Shown here: positions 1-8,848 of the stretch, piece by piece
Numbering within the stretch: the first letter of the stretch is position 1
Layout of the letters: each line of letters starts with the position of its first letter
Assembly (NCBI RefSeq): GCF_900115345.1
Contig: NZ_FOWC01000024.1
Location: forward strand, 36,426-100,425
DNA: 64,000 nucleotides
Reading direction: 5' to 3'
From: Amycolatopsis rubida
GTDB taxonomy: Bacteria > Actinomycetota > Actinomycetes > Mycobacteriales > Pseudonocardiaceae
The notes under the pieces: generated by a model
Told to the model about the DNA's origin: nothing
Databases searched by the model: none
The model's input: the letters and a program-made list of their open reading frames with translations, nothing else
Translations under genes and position numbers: made by a program

Positions 1-26
1 CTCGCACACACTCAGGAGGTCGCCAG

Positions 27-1391
27 GTGAACGTCACGGAGCTGCGGGCCACTGCCCGCCGACACCTCGGGCCGCACTTCACGCGCAAGGACACCTGGCA
101 GAGCGACTTCCCGGTGTTCGTCCGCGGCGAGGGCAGCTACCTCGTCGACACCGAGGGCCGCCGTCACCTCGACGGTCTCGCCGGGCTGTTCTGCGTCAAC
201 ATGGGCCACGGCCGCGCGGACATCGCCAAGGCCGCGGCCGAGCAGGCCGGCACCCTCGCCTACGCCAGCAACTGGGGCTCGGCGCACCCGCCGTCGATCG
301 AGGCCGCCCGGATCATCGCCGACCTCGCCCCCGGCGACCTCGGCACCACGTTCTTCGTGAACTCCGGTTCGGAGGCGGTCGAGACCGCGCTGAAGTTCGT
401 CCGGCAGTACCACCGCAGCCAGGGCGCCCCGGAGCGGACGAAGATCATCAGCCGCGAGATGGCCTACCACGGAACGACCATGGGCGCGCTGTCGGTGACC
501 GGCCTGCCGAAGATCAAGGAGCCGTTCGGCCCGCTGCTGCCGGGCATCCGGCACGTCCCGAACACCCTCGGTTTCACCGGCGACCGCGGCCCGGCCGACC
601 AGCTGGACTGCGTCCGCGCGATCGAGGCGGTCATCCTCGAAGAGGGACCGGAGACGGTCGCCGCGGTCTTCGCCGAGCCGGTCCAGAACGGCCGGGGCGC
701 ACTCGTCCCGCCGGAGGGCTACTGGCCTGCCCTGCGGGCGCTGTGCGACAAGTACGGCATCCTGCTCGTTTCGGACGAGGTCATCTGCTCCTTCGGCCGC
801 CTCGGCCACTTCTTCGGCCACGGCCTCACCGGCGTGGTGCCGGACCTGATCACCTTCGCCAAGGGCTCCACCTCGGGCTACGCCCCGCTCGGCGGCGTGA
901 TCGTGCGCGAGCAGCTGGTCACCGAGCTGTACGACTCCCCGAAGGGCGGCGTGTTCACCCACGGCGCGACCTGGGGCGGCCACCCGGTGTCGACGGCCGT
1001 CGCGGTCGCCAACATCAGCGCCATGCGCGACGAAAAGGTGCCCGAGCACGTCCTCGCCGAGGGCCCGAAGCTGCACGCCGCGCTGGAGTCGCTGAAGGAC
1101 GCGCACCGCTGCGTCAAGGACGTCCGCGGCACCGGGTTCTTCTACGCGATCGAGCTGATGGCCGACCGCGACGGCGGCCGCGAGCTGACCGATGAGGAGT
1201 CGCTGACGGTGTTGCGGGAAGTCCTGCCGGAGTCGTTCCGCCGCACCGGAGTCATCCTCCGCGGCGACGACCGCGGCGCGACCATGCTCATGGTTTCGCC
1301 CCCGCTGGTGGCCGGCACGGACGTGCTCGACGAGCTGCTGCACGGCATCGACGGCATGCTCACCGACGTGGAGAAGGCGATCCAGCCCTGA
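27..1391 (+). CDS. Class-III PLP-dependent aminotransferase (omega-transaminase type)
   Basis: A 454-residue protein of normal length for fold-type I class-III aminotransferases, which move an amino group from an omega-amino acid or amine to a keto acid in the cytosol. The stretch DEVICSFGRLG followed by DLITFAKGSTSGYAPLGGV holds the PLP-binding Asp and the Schiff-base Lys (about residue 279), and GSEAVETALK is the usual N-terminal cofactor loop. The GTG start is preceded by a good AGGAGG-like site. The next gene is an amino-acid permease on the same strand, so uptake and deamination of one substrate (GABA, beta-alanine or a polyamine product) is a reasonable inference. The substrate cannot be read from the sequence. 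Confidence 0.93.
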   Translation: MNVTELRATARRHLGPHFTRKDTWQSDFPVFVRGEGSYLVDTEGRRHLDGLAGLFCVNMGHGRADIAKAAAEQAGTLAYASNWGSAHPPSIEAARIIADLAPGDLGTTFFVNSGSEAVETALKFVRQYHRSQGAPERTKIISREMAYHGTTMGALSVTGLPKIKEPFGPLLPGIRHVPNTLGFTGDRGPADQLDCVRAIEAVILEEGPETVAAVFAEPVQNGRGALVPPEGYWPALRALCDKYGILLVSDEVICSFGRLGHFFGHGLTGVVPDLITFAKGSTSGYAPLGGVIVREQLVTELYDSPKGGVFTHGATWGGHPVSTAVAVANISAMRDEKVPEHVLAEGPKLHAALESLKDAHRCVKDVRGTGFFYAIELMADRDGGRELTDEESLTVLREVLPESFRRTGVILRGDDRGATMLMVSPPLVAGTDVLDELLHGIDGMLTDVEKAIQP

Positions 1392-1623
1392 GGGATAGCA
1401 CCGGCGGGCGCTGGGTACCTCGTGGTGAACGGGGCACCCGGCGCCCGTCGTGCTGTCCGGGACCGGCGCGTTCTGGTCCCAGAGCATCGGCGGTATCTGG
1501 CTCTCGCGGAGGGGCCTGTTCCTTTCTACGGTGACGGGAACCACACAGCAGCTCTCAGCGACATCGCGGCGGCGGCCGGCGCGGGGACATCGAGGTCCCC
1601 CGGCGCCGCCGGAAGGAGGAGAC
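1392..1623 (+). promoter_or_regulatory. Structured leader or promoter region before the permease
   Basis: This 232-bp gap between aminotransferase and permease is rich in short inverted repeats: GGGACC/GGTCCC with a 10-nt loop near 1459-1480, GGGGAC/GTCCCC with a 6-nt loop near 1583-1600, and CCGGCG/CGCCGG directly before the ribosome-binding site. It may be an mRNA leader with attenuator-like hairpins. I could not match it to a known riboswitch class. Confidence 0.3.
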
Positions 1624-3051
1624 GTGGGTTCTGCACCGGAAACAGCCGCCGAGAGCGGTCTCAAACCGGGCCTCAAGCAACGCCACATGAATCTGATCGC
1701 ACTGGGCGGCGTGATCGGCGCCGGCCTGTTCGTCGGAAGCGGCGTGGTCATCCAGTCGGCCGGGCCCGCGGCGGTGGTCTCGTTCTTCATCGCCGGGCTG
1801 ATCACCGTGCTCATCATGCGGATGCTGGCCGAAATGACCGTCGCGCGGCCCGCGCTCGGCTCGTTCTACGTCTACGCCAGGGAAGCGATGGGCAACCGCG
1901 CGGGCTTCACCGTCGGCTGGATGTACTGGTACTTCTTCGTGATCGTGGTCGCCGTCGAAGCGGTCGCCGGCGGCCGGATCCTGCAACTGTGGCTGCCGAA
2001 CGTGCCCCTGTGGGTGCTCAGTCTCGGATTGCTCCTGCTGCTGACCGCCACGAACCTGGTCTCCGCGCGTTCTTACGGCGAATTCGAATACTGGTTCTCC
2101 TCGATCAAGGTCATCGCGATCCTGGTGTTCCTGGTGGTCGGCGCCCTGTACCTGTTCGGCGTCTGGCCCGGCGCCCACGGCGGCTTGGGCAACCTGGTCT
2201 CCCACGGCGGTTTCGCCCCCATGGGCATCGGCGCGGTACTGGCCGCGGTCGTCCCGTGCGTCGGCTTCTACACCGGTGCCGAGATCGTCACGATCGCCGC
2301 CGCCGAGTCCGCCGAACCGCGCCGCGCGATCGCGAAAGCCATGCGCTCCATTGTGTTCCGCGTGGTCCTGTTCTACGTCGGTTCGGTCTTCGTCGTGGTC
2401 GCGGTGAAGGCATGGAACGCCCCGGACACCGCCGTCAGCCCGTACGCCGCGGTCCTCGACGTCCTGGGCATCCCCGCGGTGGCGACGATCATGAACGCCA
2501 TCGTCCTGACGGCCGTGCTCTCCTGCCTGAACTCGGCCCTGTACACGTCCTCGCGGATGCTGTTCGCCCTGACCCGCAACGGCGACGCCCCGAAGATGTT
2601 CACCAAACTGTCCCGCAGCGGCGTCCCCCGCCGAGCCATCATCGCCGGGACTGTCATCGGGTACGTCTCCGTCATCGCGGCGTACACCTCGCCGAACCTG
2701 ATCTTCCAGTTCCTGGTGAACTCCTACGGCGCGGTCGCGCTCTTCGTGTACCTGGCCATCGCGCTGGCCCAAGTCCGTCTGCGGAAACGCCTGCAGAACA
2801 CCGATCCGGGCGCGCTGAGCCTGAAGATGTGGCTCTTCCCGTGGCTGAGCTACGCCACGATCGCCTTGATGGCGGCGGTCATCCTGGCCATGGCGTTCCT
2901 CCCGACGACCCGCTCGCAGTTCTGGCTGAGCGCGGTGACGCTGGCGCTGATCCTGATCGCGTACCAGTTCCGGAAGCGCCGCCCGGCCGGACCCGCGGCG
3001 GCGACCGAGACGGACTCCTCGCGCGGAGAGGCCGGAGTCGCCTCGACCTGA
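1624..3051 (+). CDS. Amino-acid permease, APC superfamily (GabP/AnsP-like)
   Basis: An integral membrane amino-acid/proton symporter of about 475 residues, the usual size for this family. The N-terminal signature GGVIGAGLFVGSG, which lines the substrate path in APC transporters, comes right after a short cytoplasmic tail, and about 12 hydrophobic segments follow. I chose the GTG at 1624 because it has a strong GGAAGGAGGAG site just upstream and gives the normal N-terminus; an upstream in-frame start would add unrelated sequence from the leader. It probably imports the substrate of the upstream aminotransferase. Specificity is not resolved. Confidence 0.92.
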   Translation: MGSAPETAAESGLKPGLKQRHMNLIALGGVIGAGLFVGSGVVIQSAGPAAVVSFFIAGLITVLIMRMLAEMTVARPALGSFYVYAREAMGNRAGFTVGWMYWYFFVIVVAVEAVAGGRILQLWLPNVPLWVLSLGLLLLLTATNLVSARSYGEFEYWFSSIKVIAILVFLVVGALYLFGVWPGAHGGLGNLVSHGGFAPMGIGAVLAAVVPCVGFYTGAEIVTIAAAESAEPRRAIAKAMRSIVFRVVLFYVGSVFVVVAVKAWNAPDTAVSPYAAVLDVLGIPAVATIMNAIVLTAVLSCLNSALYTSSRMLFALTRNGDAPKMFTKLSRSGVPRRAIIAGTVIGYVSVIAAYTSPNLIFQFLVNSYGAVALFVYLAIALAQVRLRKRLQNTDPGALSLKMWLFPWLSYATIALMAAVILAMAFLPTTRSQFWLSAVTLALILIAYQFRKRRPAGPAAATETDSSRGEAGVAST

Positions 3052-3179
3052 CCGGTCCGGCGCCCCGCGATGCCGCGGTTCTGGACCTACCGCCGTGACC
3101 AGACGAGCCTCAAGGTGAAGCCCGTCCGCTCGTCTCAGGGAGGCCCGATGCCGCACCAGTCCCGGACCCCGGCGCTCCG

Positions 3180-3926
3180 ATGACCTTCTGGCAGCTGCCC
3201 CCGGCGGCGATGGCGTTCGCCATCGCCGCCTTGCTGGCCGGAGGCCTGATCCGCGGCTACTCCGGCTTCGGCGCTTCCCTGGTGTGGGTGAGCTGCCTCT
3301 GCCTCGTGCTGCCGCCGCCGGCCGTGGTCCCGAGCACGCTCCTGCTGGAAGTGGCCTCCAGCGTGAGCTTGCTGCCCAAGGCCTGGCCCGACGCGCACCG
3401 CCCGTCCGTGCGCTGGCTGATCGCCGGCGCGCTGGCCGGCCTGCCGGTCGGCATCTGGTTCCTGGCTGCGCTGCCGGAACGCGCGACCAGGCTGACCGTC
3501 GGGCTGGCGGTCGGAATCTCCGCACTGGCCCTCGCCTTCAGCCGGCGCACCCGTCGCCTGCCCGGCCGCGGCGCGTGCACCGGGATGGGCGCCGCGTTCG
3601 GAATTCTCAACGGCGCCTGCGGAATGGGCGGCCCGCCCGTCGTCCTGATGTACCTGGCGTCCCCGCTGCCGGTGGCGGTGAACCGCGCGAGCCTGGTCGT
3701 CTTCTTCCTGGCCGCCGACTCGATGACCGTCGCCACCGCCGGCGCCGGCGGCCTGCTCGCCGGCGACGTCCTCCTGCAGACCGCGCTGTTCCTCCCCATC
3801 GCCCTCGCCGGGGTCGCCGCCGGAAGCCTGCTGTACCGCCGCGGCGGCGGGGATGTCCGCCGGATCGTGCTCGGAATCCTCGCGGTGCTGTCGCTGGCCT
3901 TGGTAGGCCAGGCGGTCGTCGCGTGA
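3180..3926 (+). CDS. TauE/SafE-family membrane transporter, first of a pair
   Basis: A 248-residue protein with about eight hydrophobic segments and the glycine-rich GLIRGYSGFGASLVWV motif near the N-terminus, and a second GACGMGGPPVVLMYL motif in the C-terminal half. This repeated pattern is typical of TauE/SafE exporters of sulfite, sulfoacetate and other organic anions. Its stop codon overlaps the GTG start of a second family member by four bases (GTGA), so the pair is translationally coupled and may form a heteromeric carrier. Substrate unknown. Confidence 0.85.
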   Translation: MTFWQLPPAAMAFAIAALLAGGLIRGYSGFGASLVWVSCLCLVLPPPAVVPSTLLLEVASSVSLLPKAWPDAHRPSVRWLIAGALAGLPVGIWFLAALPERATRLTVGLAVGISALALAFSRRTRRLPGRGACTGMGAAFGILNGACGMGGPPVVLMYLASPLPVAVNRASLVVFFLAADSMTVATAGAGGLLAGDVLLQTALFLPIALAGVAAGSLLYRRGGGDVRRIVLGILAVLSLALVGQAVVA

Positions 3927-4642
3927 TCCTCGGCGCGCTGGCGATCGCCTTCGCGGGCTTCATCGGCGGCCTGACCGGATTCGGCGCGTCGCTGGTCGGC
4001 ACTCCCCTGTTGCTGCTCATCGGATTCCCGCTGCCGCAGGTGGTCGTGATCAACCTGATCGCCACCATGATCACCAGGCTCGCCGTGCTCCACCGCGAAC
4101 GGGCCCACATCGCCTGGCGCCGGGTAGCCGTCCTCGGCGCCGCGAGCCTCCCCGGCGCCGCCGCCGGAGCCCTGACGCTGCACCTGCTCCCGCCCCACGC
4201 CCTCCGCATCCTGGCAGGCACCGTGGTCGTGCTCTCCGGCCTGCGCCTGCTGCTCCGCCCGGCCCGCGAAGCCCGCCCCGCGACGACCGTCAAGCAAACG
4301 ATCGCCGGGCTGCTGGGCGGATATCTCTCCACCACGACTTCCCTCAACGGCGCACCGCCTGCCGTCCTGCTCGCCTCCGCGAAAGTCCCGCCCCGCACCT
4401 TCGTCGGCGACCTGGCGGGCTATTTCGTGGTGACCAACTGCCTGTCCCTGCTCCTCCTGGTCACCGCGGGCCAGTTCGACGGCGCCGGCCTGGGCGCCCG
4501 GCTGCCGATCCTGGTGCTGGCCGCGCTGGCCGGAAACCTCCTCGGCGGCCGCCTGATCGGCCGGATTCCGCGCACGGTGTTCGACCGGGCGATCGTCGCC
4601 CTGATCGTGACGTCCGGAGCAGTGACGATGCTCAGCGGCTGA
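3923..4642 (+). CDS. TauE/SafE-family membrane transporter, second of a pair
   Basis: A 239-residue protein of the same family as the preceding gene: GFIGGLTGFGASLVGTPLLLLIGFPLPQ at the N-terminus and YLSTTTSLNGAPPAVLLAS in the middle are the two paired family motifs. The GTG start overlaps the upstream stop. Both halves of the pair are full length. It may export an organic anion, possibly made by the nearby oxidation pathway, but nothing in the sequence fixes the substrate. The 3' end overlaps the end of a small convergent gene. Confidence 0.85.
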   Translation: MILGALAIAFAGFIGGLTGFGASLVGTPLLLLIGFPLPQVVVINLIATMITRLAVLHRERAHIAWRRVAVLGAASLPGAAAGALTLHLLPPHALRILAGTVVVLSGLRLLLRPAREARPATTVKQTIAGLLGGYLSTTTSLNGAPPAVLLASAKVPPRTFVGDLAGYFVVTNCLSLLLLVTAGQFDGAGLGARLPILVLAALAGNLLGGRLIGRIPRTVFDRAIVALIVTSGAVTMLSG

Positions 4643-4793
4643 TCCGCTCGGCGGCTCGGCTGTCCGGGTGCGCCTCGATCTCCCAGCCCGCGGCCTCGAG
4701 CACCCGCCTCGCCCGTTCCAGGCAGGCGCCGTGGGCACAGCCGGGTTCGCCGGAACAGGTGCGAGCGTTGCCGGGCAAACCTTCGTCGGACAT
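4632..4793 (-). CDS. Small cysteine-containing protein (53 aa)
   Basis: A short minus-strand frame starting at an ATG with a GAAAGG site about 9 bases upstream. The product has a TCSGEPGCAHGACLERARRVLEAAGWEIEAH core with three cysteines in a compact spacing, followed by a predicted amphipathic helix. The third-position GC pattern fits coding DNA. It overlaps the end of the TauE gene by 11 bp on the other strand and is divergent from the short enoyl-CoA-hydratase-like gene. Function unknown; it could bind metal. Moderate confidence because of its length. Confidence 0.45.
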   Translation of the reverse strand: MSDEGLPGNARTCSGEPGCAHGACLERARRVLEAAGWEIEAHPDSRAAERISR

Positions 4794-4865
4794 CAGCGCG
4801 GGCCTTTCGCCGGGTCGTGCACAGCCGGCCGAACTCCACCACATCCGCGCCGCACCGGAGATCTC

Positions 4866-4880
4866 GTTCTGAGACAGAAC
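4866..4880. promoter_or_regulatory. Inverted repeat GTTCTG-N3-CAGAAC, possible operator
   Basis: A perfect 6+6 bp palindrome with a 3-bp spacer lies in the divergent intergenic space between the small Cys protein (start 4793) and the gene at 4935. Its placement suggests a repressor or activator site. No cognate regulator is identified. Confidence 0.35.
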
Positions 4881-4934
4881 CCCGCGGCCGCCCGGCCTAC
4901 GCTCCTGGCACGTCGATCCCGGGAGGTCTGCGCG

Positions 4935-5369
4935 ATGCCGGAGCTGGAATACCGGGCCGGGACGGTCATCCTGCGCTTTCGCGCGGCGGCCAGGCTGGAC
5001 GGGGCGGCGCTGCTCGCGGCCCTGGACTACGTCGGGCCGAAGCCGGTCGTGCTGACCGGGGAGGGCGGCCGGTTCGCGCCCGCGAGCGCCACCGCGCGTT
5101 TCTCCGAGGCGACCGCGGCCGTGCGCCGCCACCCCGCGCCCGTGGTCGCCGCGATCAACGGCGACGCGACCGGAGCGGGCTATGCCCTCGCCGAGGCCGC
5201 GGATCTCCGGATCATGGCCGCGGGCGTCCTGCGCCCGCCTGGCGGACCGGCGCACGACGCCGAGACCGCGGTGGCCGCCGGGCTCGTGGATTTCCGGTGC
5301 CCGCCCGCGCGGCTGCTCGGGCTCGCTCTCCGGCTGGCCGGGGCCGCCCGGCCGGCGAACGCGGCGTAG
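4935..5369 (+). CDS. Short enoyl-CoA hydratase/isomerase-like protein
   Basis: A 144-residue protein with the crotonase-family core HPAPVVAAINGDATGAGYALAEAADLRIMA, including the GDATGAGY segment that forms half of the oxyanion hole. Normal crotonases are about 260 residues; here the C-terminal trimerisation region is missing, and the N-terminal half is compressed. A GGGAGG site sits about 8 bases before the ATG. It may be a divergent small crotonase-fold protein or a shrunken remnant; catalytic activity is doubtful. It converges on the GroEL gene, which ends at 5424. Confidence 0.7.
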   Translation: MPELEYRAGTVILRFRAAARLDGAALLAALDYVGPKPVVLTGEGGRFAPASATARFSEATAAVRRHPAPVVAAINGDATGAGYALAEAADLRIMAAGVLRPPGGPAHDAETAVAAGLVDFRCPPARLLGLALRLAGAARPANAA

Positions 5370-5423
5370 CCGGGCGCGCCGGGACCGCCTCGGCAGCGGT
5401 CCCGGCGCGCAGTCGCGGAATGC

Positions 5424-7070
5424 CTAGTAGATGTTGGACGGGCGGACCATGCCCTCGGCCAGATCCCCGAACCCCGGCGCGACGATCGCCCCCGGATTCG
5501 CCACGACCTGCTCCACGATCGCGGTCTCCGTGGTGATCAGCAGCGCCGCGATGGAGGCCGCGCTTTCCAGGGCCGAGCGCGTCACTTTCAGCGGGTCGAT
5601 GACGCCCGCGGCGAACAGGTCCCGGTATTCCCCGGTCAGCGCGTCGAAGCCGTGGCCGTTGCCGAGGCCCGCGACGCGGTCCTGGACCTCGTCCCCCTCG
5701 TACCCGGCGTTGGCCGCGATCCAGCGCAGCGGCTCGCTCAGCGCCCGCCGCACGATGTCCCGGCCGTGCGCCGCGTCGCCGGACAGATCCAGCTCCACCC
5801 GGCGGGCCGCCTGCGCCAGCGCCGCCCCGCCGCCCGCGACCACCCCTTCCTCCAGCGCGGCCCGCGCCGCGGCCAGCGAGTCCTCGACCCGCAGCATCCG
5901 CTCCTTCAGCTCGACGCTCGTCGCCGCGCCCACGCGCACCACCGCCACCTGGCCGGACAACCGGGCGATCCGCAGCCGCAGGCTGTCCTGGTCGTGTTCG
6001 ATCCGGGCGCGCTCCAGCTGGCTCTCCAACTGCCCGATCCGGGCGCGGACCGCGCCCTCGTCCCCGGCCGCGCCGAGAATCGTCGTAGAATCCTCGGTGA
6101 TCGTGATGTGCGCGCAGCGGCCGAAGTCCCGTTCGGTGACCTCGGCGAGCGTGACGCCGGAATCCTCGCTCACCACCCGTCCGCCGAGCGCGGCGGCCAG
6201 GTCCTCCAGCTCGGCGATCCGCCGGTGGCCGAATCCGGGCGCGCGGACGACCGCGGCCCGGAACGTGCCGTGCACATTCCCGCTCACCAGCAGCTGCAGC
6301 GCCGGGCCGTCGACGTTCTCCGCCAGCACCACCAGCGGCCGGTCCGCGCGCCGCGCCGCCTCGACCGTCGGCATCAGGTCCTGCACCTGGCTGATCTTCT
6401 TGTTGGTCAGCAGGAGCACCGGATCGGCGAAGCTGGCCTCCATCCGGTCCCGGTCGGTCACCATGTACGGCGAGGTGTAGCCGTGCGCGAACTCGATCCC
6501 GTCCGCCACCTCGACGCCCAGCCCCGGCCGGTCGCTCTCCTCGACCTCCACCACTCCCGAGCCGCCCACCGCCGCGAGCGCCTGGGCGATCACCCGCCCG
6601 ATCCGCTCGTCGTCGCCTGCCGCCAGCGTCGCGATCCGTTCCAGCTCGGCCTCGCCGGACACCGCGACCGCCGATTTGCGCAGGTGCTCGACGACCGCCT
6701 CGACGGTCTCCTCGATCCCCCGCCGCACGCGCATCGGGTTCGCGCCTTCGCCGAGCGCGGCCAGTCCTTCGCGCACCATCGCCTGCGCGAGCACGGTCGC
6801 GGTCGTGGTGCCGTCGCCCACCACGCCATTGGTCTTCATCGCGACTTCCTTGACCAGCTGGGCGCCCATGTTCGCGAACGGCTCCCCCAGCTGGATCTCC
6901 CGCGCGATGGTCACCCCGTCGTTGGTGATCGTGGGCGGGCCGGTCAGCTTCTCCAGCACCGCGTTGCGCCCCTTCGGGCCCAGCGTCACCTTCACCGCGT
7001 CGGCCAGGGTGTTGACCCCGAGTTCGAGCTGACGCCGCGCCTCGGCGCTGAACCGCAGCTGTTTCGCCAT
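5424..7070 (-). CDS. GroEL-type chaperonin dedicated to the monooxygenase cluster
   Basis: A 548-residue 60-kDa chaperonin with the usual ATP-binding segments (VTLGPKGRNAVLEK, GDGTTTATVLAQAM) and full family length. The C-terminus ends VRPSNIY and lacks the Gly-Gly-Met tail of housekeeping GroEL. It is the last gene of the monooxygenase operon. Monooxygenases of this type are known to need a cognate GroEL-like protein (MimG in mycobacteria) to fold the large subunit, so this is the likely role. No GroES lies beside it, so it probably shares a chromosomal one. The gap to the alcohol dehydrogenase is about 25 bp. Confidence 0.93.
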   Translation of the reverse strand: MAKQLRFSAEARRQLELGVNTLADAVKVTLGPKGRNAVLEKLTGPPTITNDGVTIAREIQLGEPFANMGAQLVKEVAMKTNGVVGDGTTTATVLAQAMVREGLAALGEGANPMRVRRGIEETVEAVVEHLRKSAVAVSGEAELERIATLAAGDDERIGRVIAQALAAVGGSGVVEVEESDRPGLGVEVADGIEFAHGYTSPYMVTDRDRMEASFADPVLLLTNKKISQVQDLMPTVEAARRADRPLVVLAENVDGPALQLLVSGNVHGTFRAAVVRAPGFGHRRIAELEDLAAALGGRVVSEDSGVTLAEVTERDFGRCAHITITEDSTTILGAAGDEGAVRARIGQLESQLERARIEHDQDSLRLRIARLSGQVAVVRVGAATSVELKERMLRVEDSLAAARAALEEGVVAGGGAALAQAARRVELDLSGDAAHGRDIVRRALSEPLRWIAANAGYEGDEVQDRVAGLGNGHGFDALTGEYRDLFAAGVIDPLKVTRSALESAASIAALLITTETAIVEQVVANPGAIVAPGFGDLAEGMVRPSNIY

Positions 7071-7094
7071 GGTCTCCGTCCTTTCCTTGCCGGT

Positions 7095-8120
7095 TCAGGG
7101 AACGAGAATCGCGCGGCCGCGGACCCGGCCGGCGCTGAGATCGTCGAGCGCCTGCTGGAAATCCTCCAGGCGGTAGCGCGCGGTGTGCAGTTTCACCTTG
7201 CCCTGCGCGGCGAGCGTCATCAGATCCTGCAGGTCGGCATAGGACCCGACGAGGTTGCCGACGAAGTTGATCTCGGCCGAGATGACGTCGATCGTCGGCA
7301 CGTCGATGTTCTCGCCGTAGCCGACCACGTAGTAATTGCCCGCCCGGCGCAGCATCCGCACGCCTTCGGCGGTCGCGCCGCCCTCGCCGACGAAGTCCAC
7401 CACCGCGGCCGCCCCGTGGCCGCCGGTCAGGTCGAGCACCGCCTCGACGTGCGTTCCGTCCGCGACGACAGTGACGTCCGCGCCGATTTCCTTGGCCAGC
7501 GCCAATGCCGCCGGATTGCGGTCCAGCACGACCAGGGTCGCCGCGCTCATCGCCTTGAGGCATTGGATGCCGATGTGCCCGAGCCCGCCCGCGCCGATGA
7601 TCACGCAGACGTCCCCGGGACGCAGCAGTTTCGCCGCCTTCGCGGCCGCGTGCTGGGCGGTGAGCCCGGCGTCGGCGAGCGCGGCCACGTCGGCGGGTTC
7701 GAGACCGGCGGCCAGTTTCACGCACGAGCGCGCCGACGTGCGGAGGTATTCCGCGTAACCGCCGTTCGTGTCGATTCCCGGGAAATCCGAGTTCTCGCAG
7801 TGCACGTCGTCGCCGAGGCGGCAGGCCCGGCACAGGCCGCAGGTGATCAGCGGATGCAGGATCACCTTGTCCCCCACCGCGACATTGGTGACCGCGTCGC
7901 CGATCGCGTGCACCCAGCCCGCGTTCTCGTGGCCGATCGTGTAAGGCAGCGCGACGCCGGACTTCTCCGCCCACTGCCCTTCGAGGATGTGCAAGTCGGT
8001 GCGGCACACCCCGGCCGCGCCGATCTTCACCACGACGTCGAGCGGACCGCGCGGCTTCGGTTCCCCGACGTCGCGCAGTTCGAGATTCCGGTGGTATCCG
8101 GTGACTTGGACGGCCTTCAC
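7095..8120 (-). CDS. Zinc-dependent NAD(P)+ alcohol dehydrogenase
   Basis: A medium-chain dehydrogenase of 341 residues. The catalytic zinc ligands are seen as C39-x2-D-x-H44 and GHE (64-65), the structural-zinc cysteines as CGLCRACRLGDDVHC, and the nucleotide-binding loop as GAGGLGHIG. The GTG start at 8120 overlaps the upstream stop (GTGA) and has GGAG upstream; extending it further would run into the preceding gene. By analogy with propane-oxidation clusters it should oxidise the secondary alcohol (2-propanol to acetone) made by the monooxygenase. The substrate is inferred from context. Confidence 0.92.
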   Translation of the reverse strand: MKAVQVTGYHRNLELRDVGEPKPRGPLDVVVKIGAAGVCRTDLHILEGQWAEKSGVALPYTIGHENAGWVHAIGDAVTNVAVGDKVILHPLITCGLCRACRLGDDVHCENSDFPGIDTNGGYAEYLRTSARSCVKLAAGLEPADVAALADAGLTAQHAAAKAAKLLRPGDVCVIIGAGGLGHIGIQCLKAMSAATLVVLDRNPAALALAKEIGADVTVVADGTHVEAVLDLTGGHGAAAVVDFVGEGGATAEGVRMLRRAGNYYVVGYGENIDVPTIDVISAEINFVGNLVGSYADLQDLMTLAAQGKVKLHTARYRLEDFQQALDDLSAGRVRGRAILVP

Positions 8121-8848
8121 GAGCGGCTCCTGGTGTTGACGACGACCGGCACGGACCCCTCGGGATCGGCGTACCGGGTGGCGAGCAGGCCCCGGCAGAA
8201 ATGCGCGTTGCCCTCGATGGAAATGCGGGTCGCGGCGGCCAGCCGCAACCACAGCGCGGTGTCCGGGCGCGCGGCCGGGCGGCCGGTGTGGTCCACGAGC
8301 ACCCGCGCGTGCGCGTCAGCGGGCAGGCCGATCGCTTCCCGCCTGCGCAGCAGCGCGATCTTCAACCGGTCCTCCGGCAGGTCGAACAGCTCCAGCAGCG
8401 GCAGCTCTTCCAGCGTCCACGCACCGCCCGCGAGCACCGCCCGGCAGCACCGCTCCACCGCCGCGAGGTGCGCTTTCCGCTGAAAGGTGCGGCGAAGCTC
8501 GTCGAGGCTCTGTTCCGCCTCGACGCCGAACGTGCCGACGTACCCGGCATCGGCCGCGACGCCGCCGTTGATCTTCTCCGAATCGTGGTGGTCGTCCAGC
8601 AGCACGCGAACCCGGCCCGCCTCCGGCAGCCCCGCCAGCGCGTCGCGGGCGTCGGAGACCATCAGGTACGCGAAATTCGGCGCGCAGAACGACGTCGGCA
8701 GCCGCAGGTGCACCTCGACGCCCTCGTCGTCGATCGTCACCGAGCGGACGAACCCCAGTTCGGTCACCGGCTGGTCCAGTTCGGGATCGAACACCGTCGC
8801 CAGCGCCGAGAGCACCGCGGCTTCCAGGGACAGCGCGGCCGCGGTCAT
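8117..8848 (-). CDS. DUF59/MIP18-type metal-cluster assembly protein of the monooxygenase operon
   Basis: A 243-residue protein whose first 90 residues (AVLSALATVFDPELDQPVTELGFVRSV ... LRLPTSFCAPNFAYLM) match the DUF59/MIP18/PaaD fold used in Fe-S or metal-centre assembly, with the conserved Cys in TSFCAPN. The C-terminal part (about 90-243) has no fold I recognise and carries several Cys and His residues. It is coupled by 4-bp overlaps to the amidohydrolase before it and the dehydrogenase after it. A role in loading iron into the hydroxylase or reductase is likely but inferred. Confidence 0.82.
   Translation of the reverse strand: MTAAALSLEAAVLSALATVFDPELDQPVTELGFVRSVTIDDEGVEVHLRLPTSFCAPNFAYLMVSDARDALAGLPEAGRVRVLLDDHHDSEKINGGVAADAGYVGTFGVEAEQSLDELRRTFQRKAHLAAVERCCRAVLAGGAWTLEELPLLELFDLPEDRLKIALLRRREAIGLPADAHARVLVDHTGRPAARPDTALWLRLAAATRISIEGNAHFCRGLLATRYADPEGSVPVVVNTRSRS

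Noticed and set aside
12..1817. Long minus-strand open frame opposite the aminotransferase and permease leader
   Set aside because: It is the mirror of GC-rich coding DNA: Arg/Ala/Gly/Asp-rich translation without motifs, crossing two real genes.
5212..8483. Very long open frames on both strands through the GroEL and dehydrogenase genes
   Set aside because: Translations are low-complexity Arg/Gly/Ala/His and cross several confirmed gene boundaries; third-position GC bias supports only the minus-strand chaperonin, dehydrogenase and DUF59 genes.
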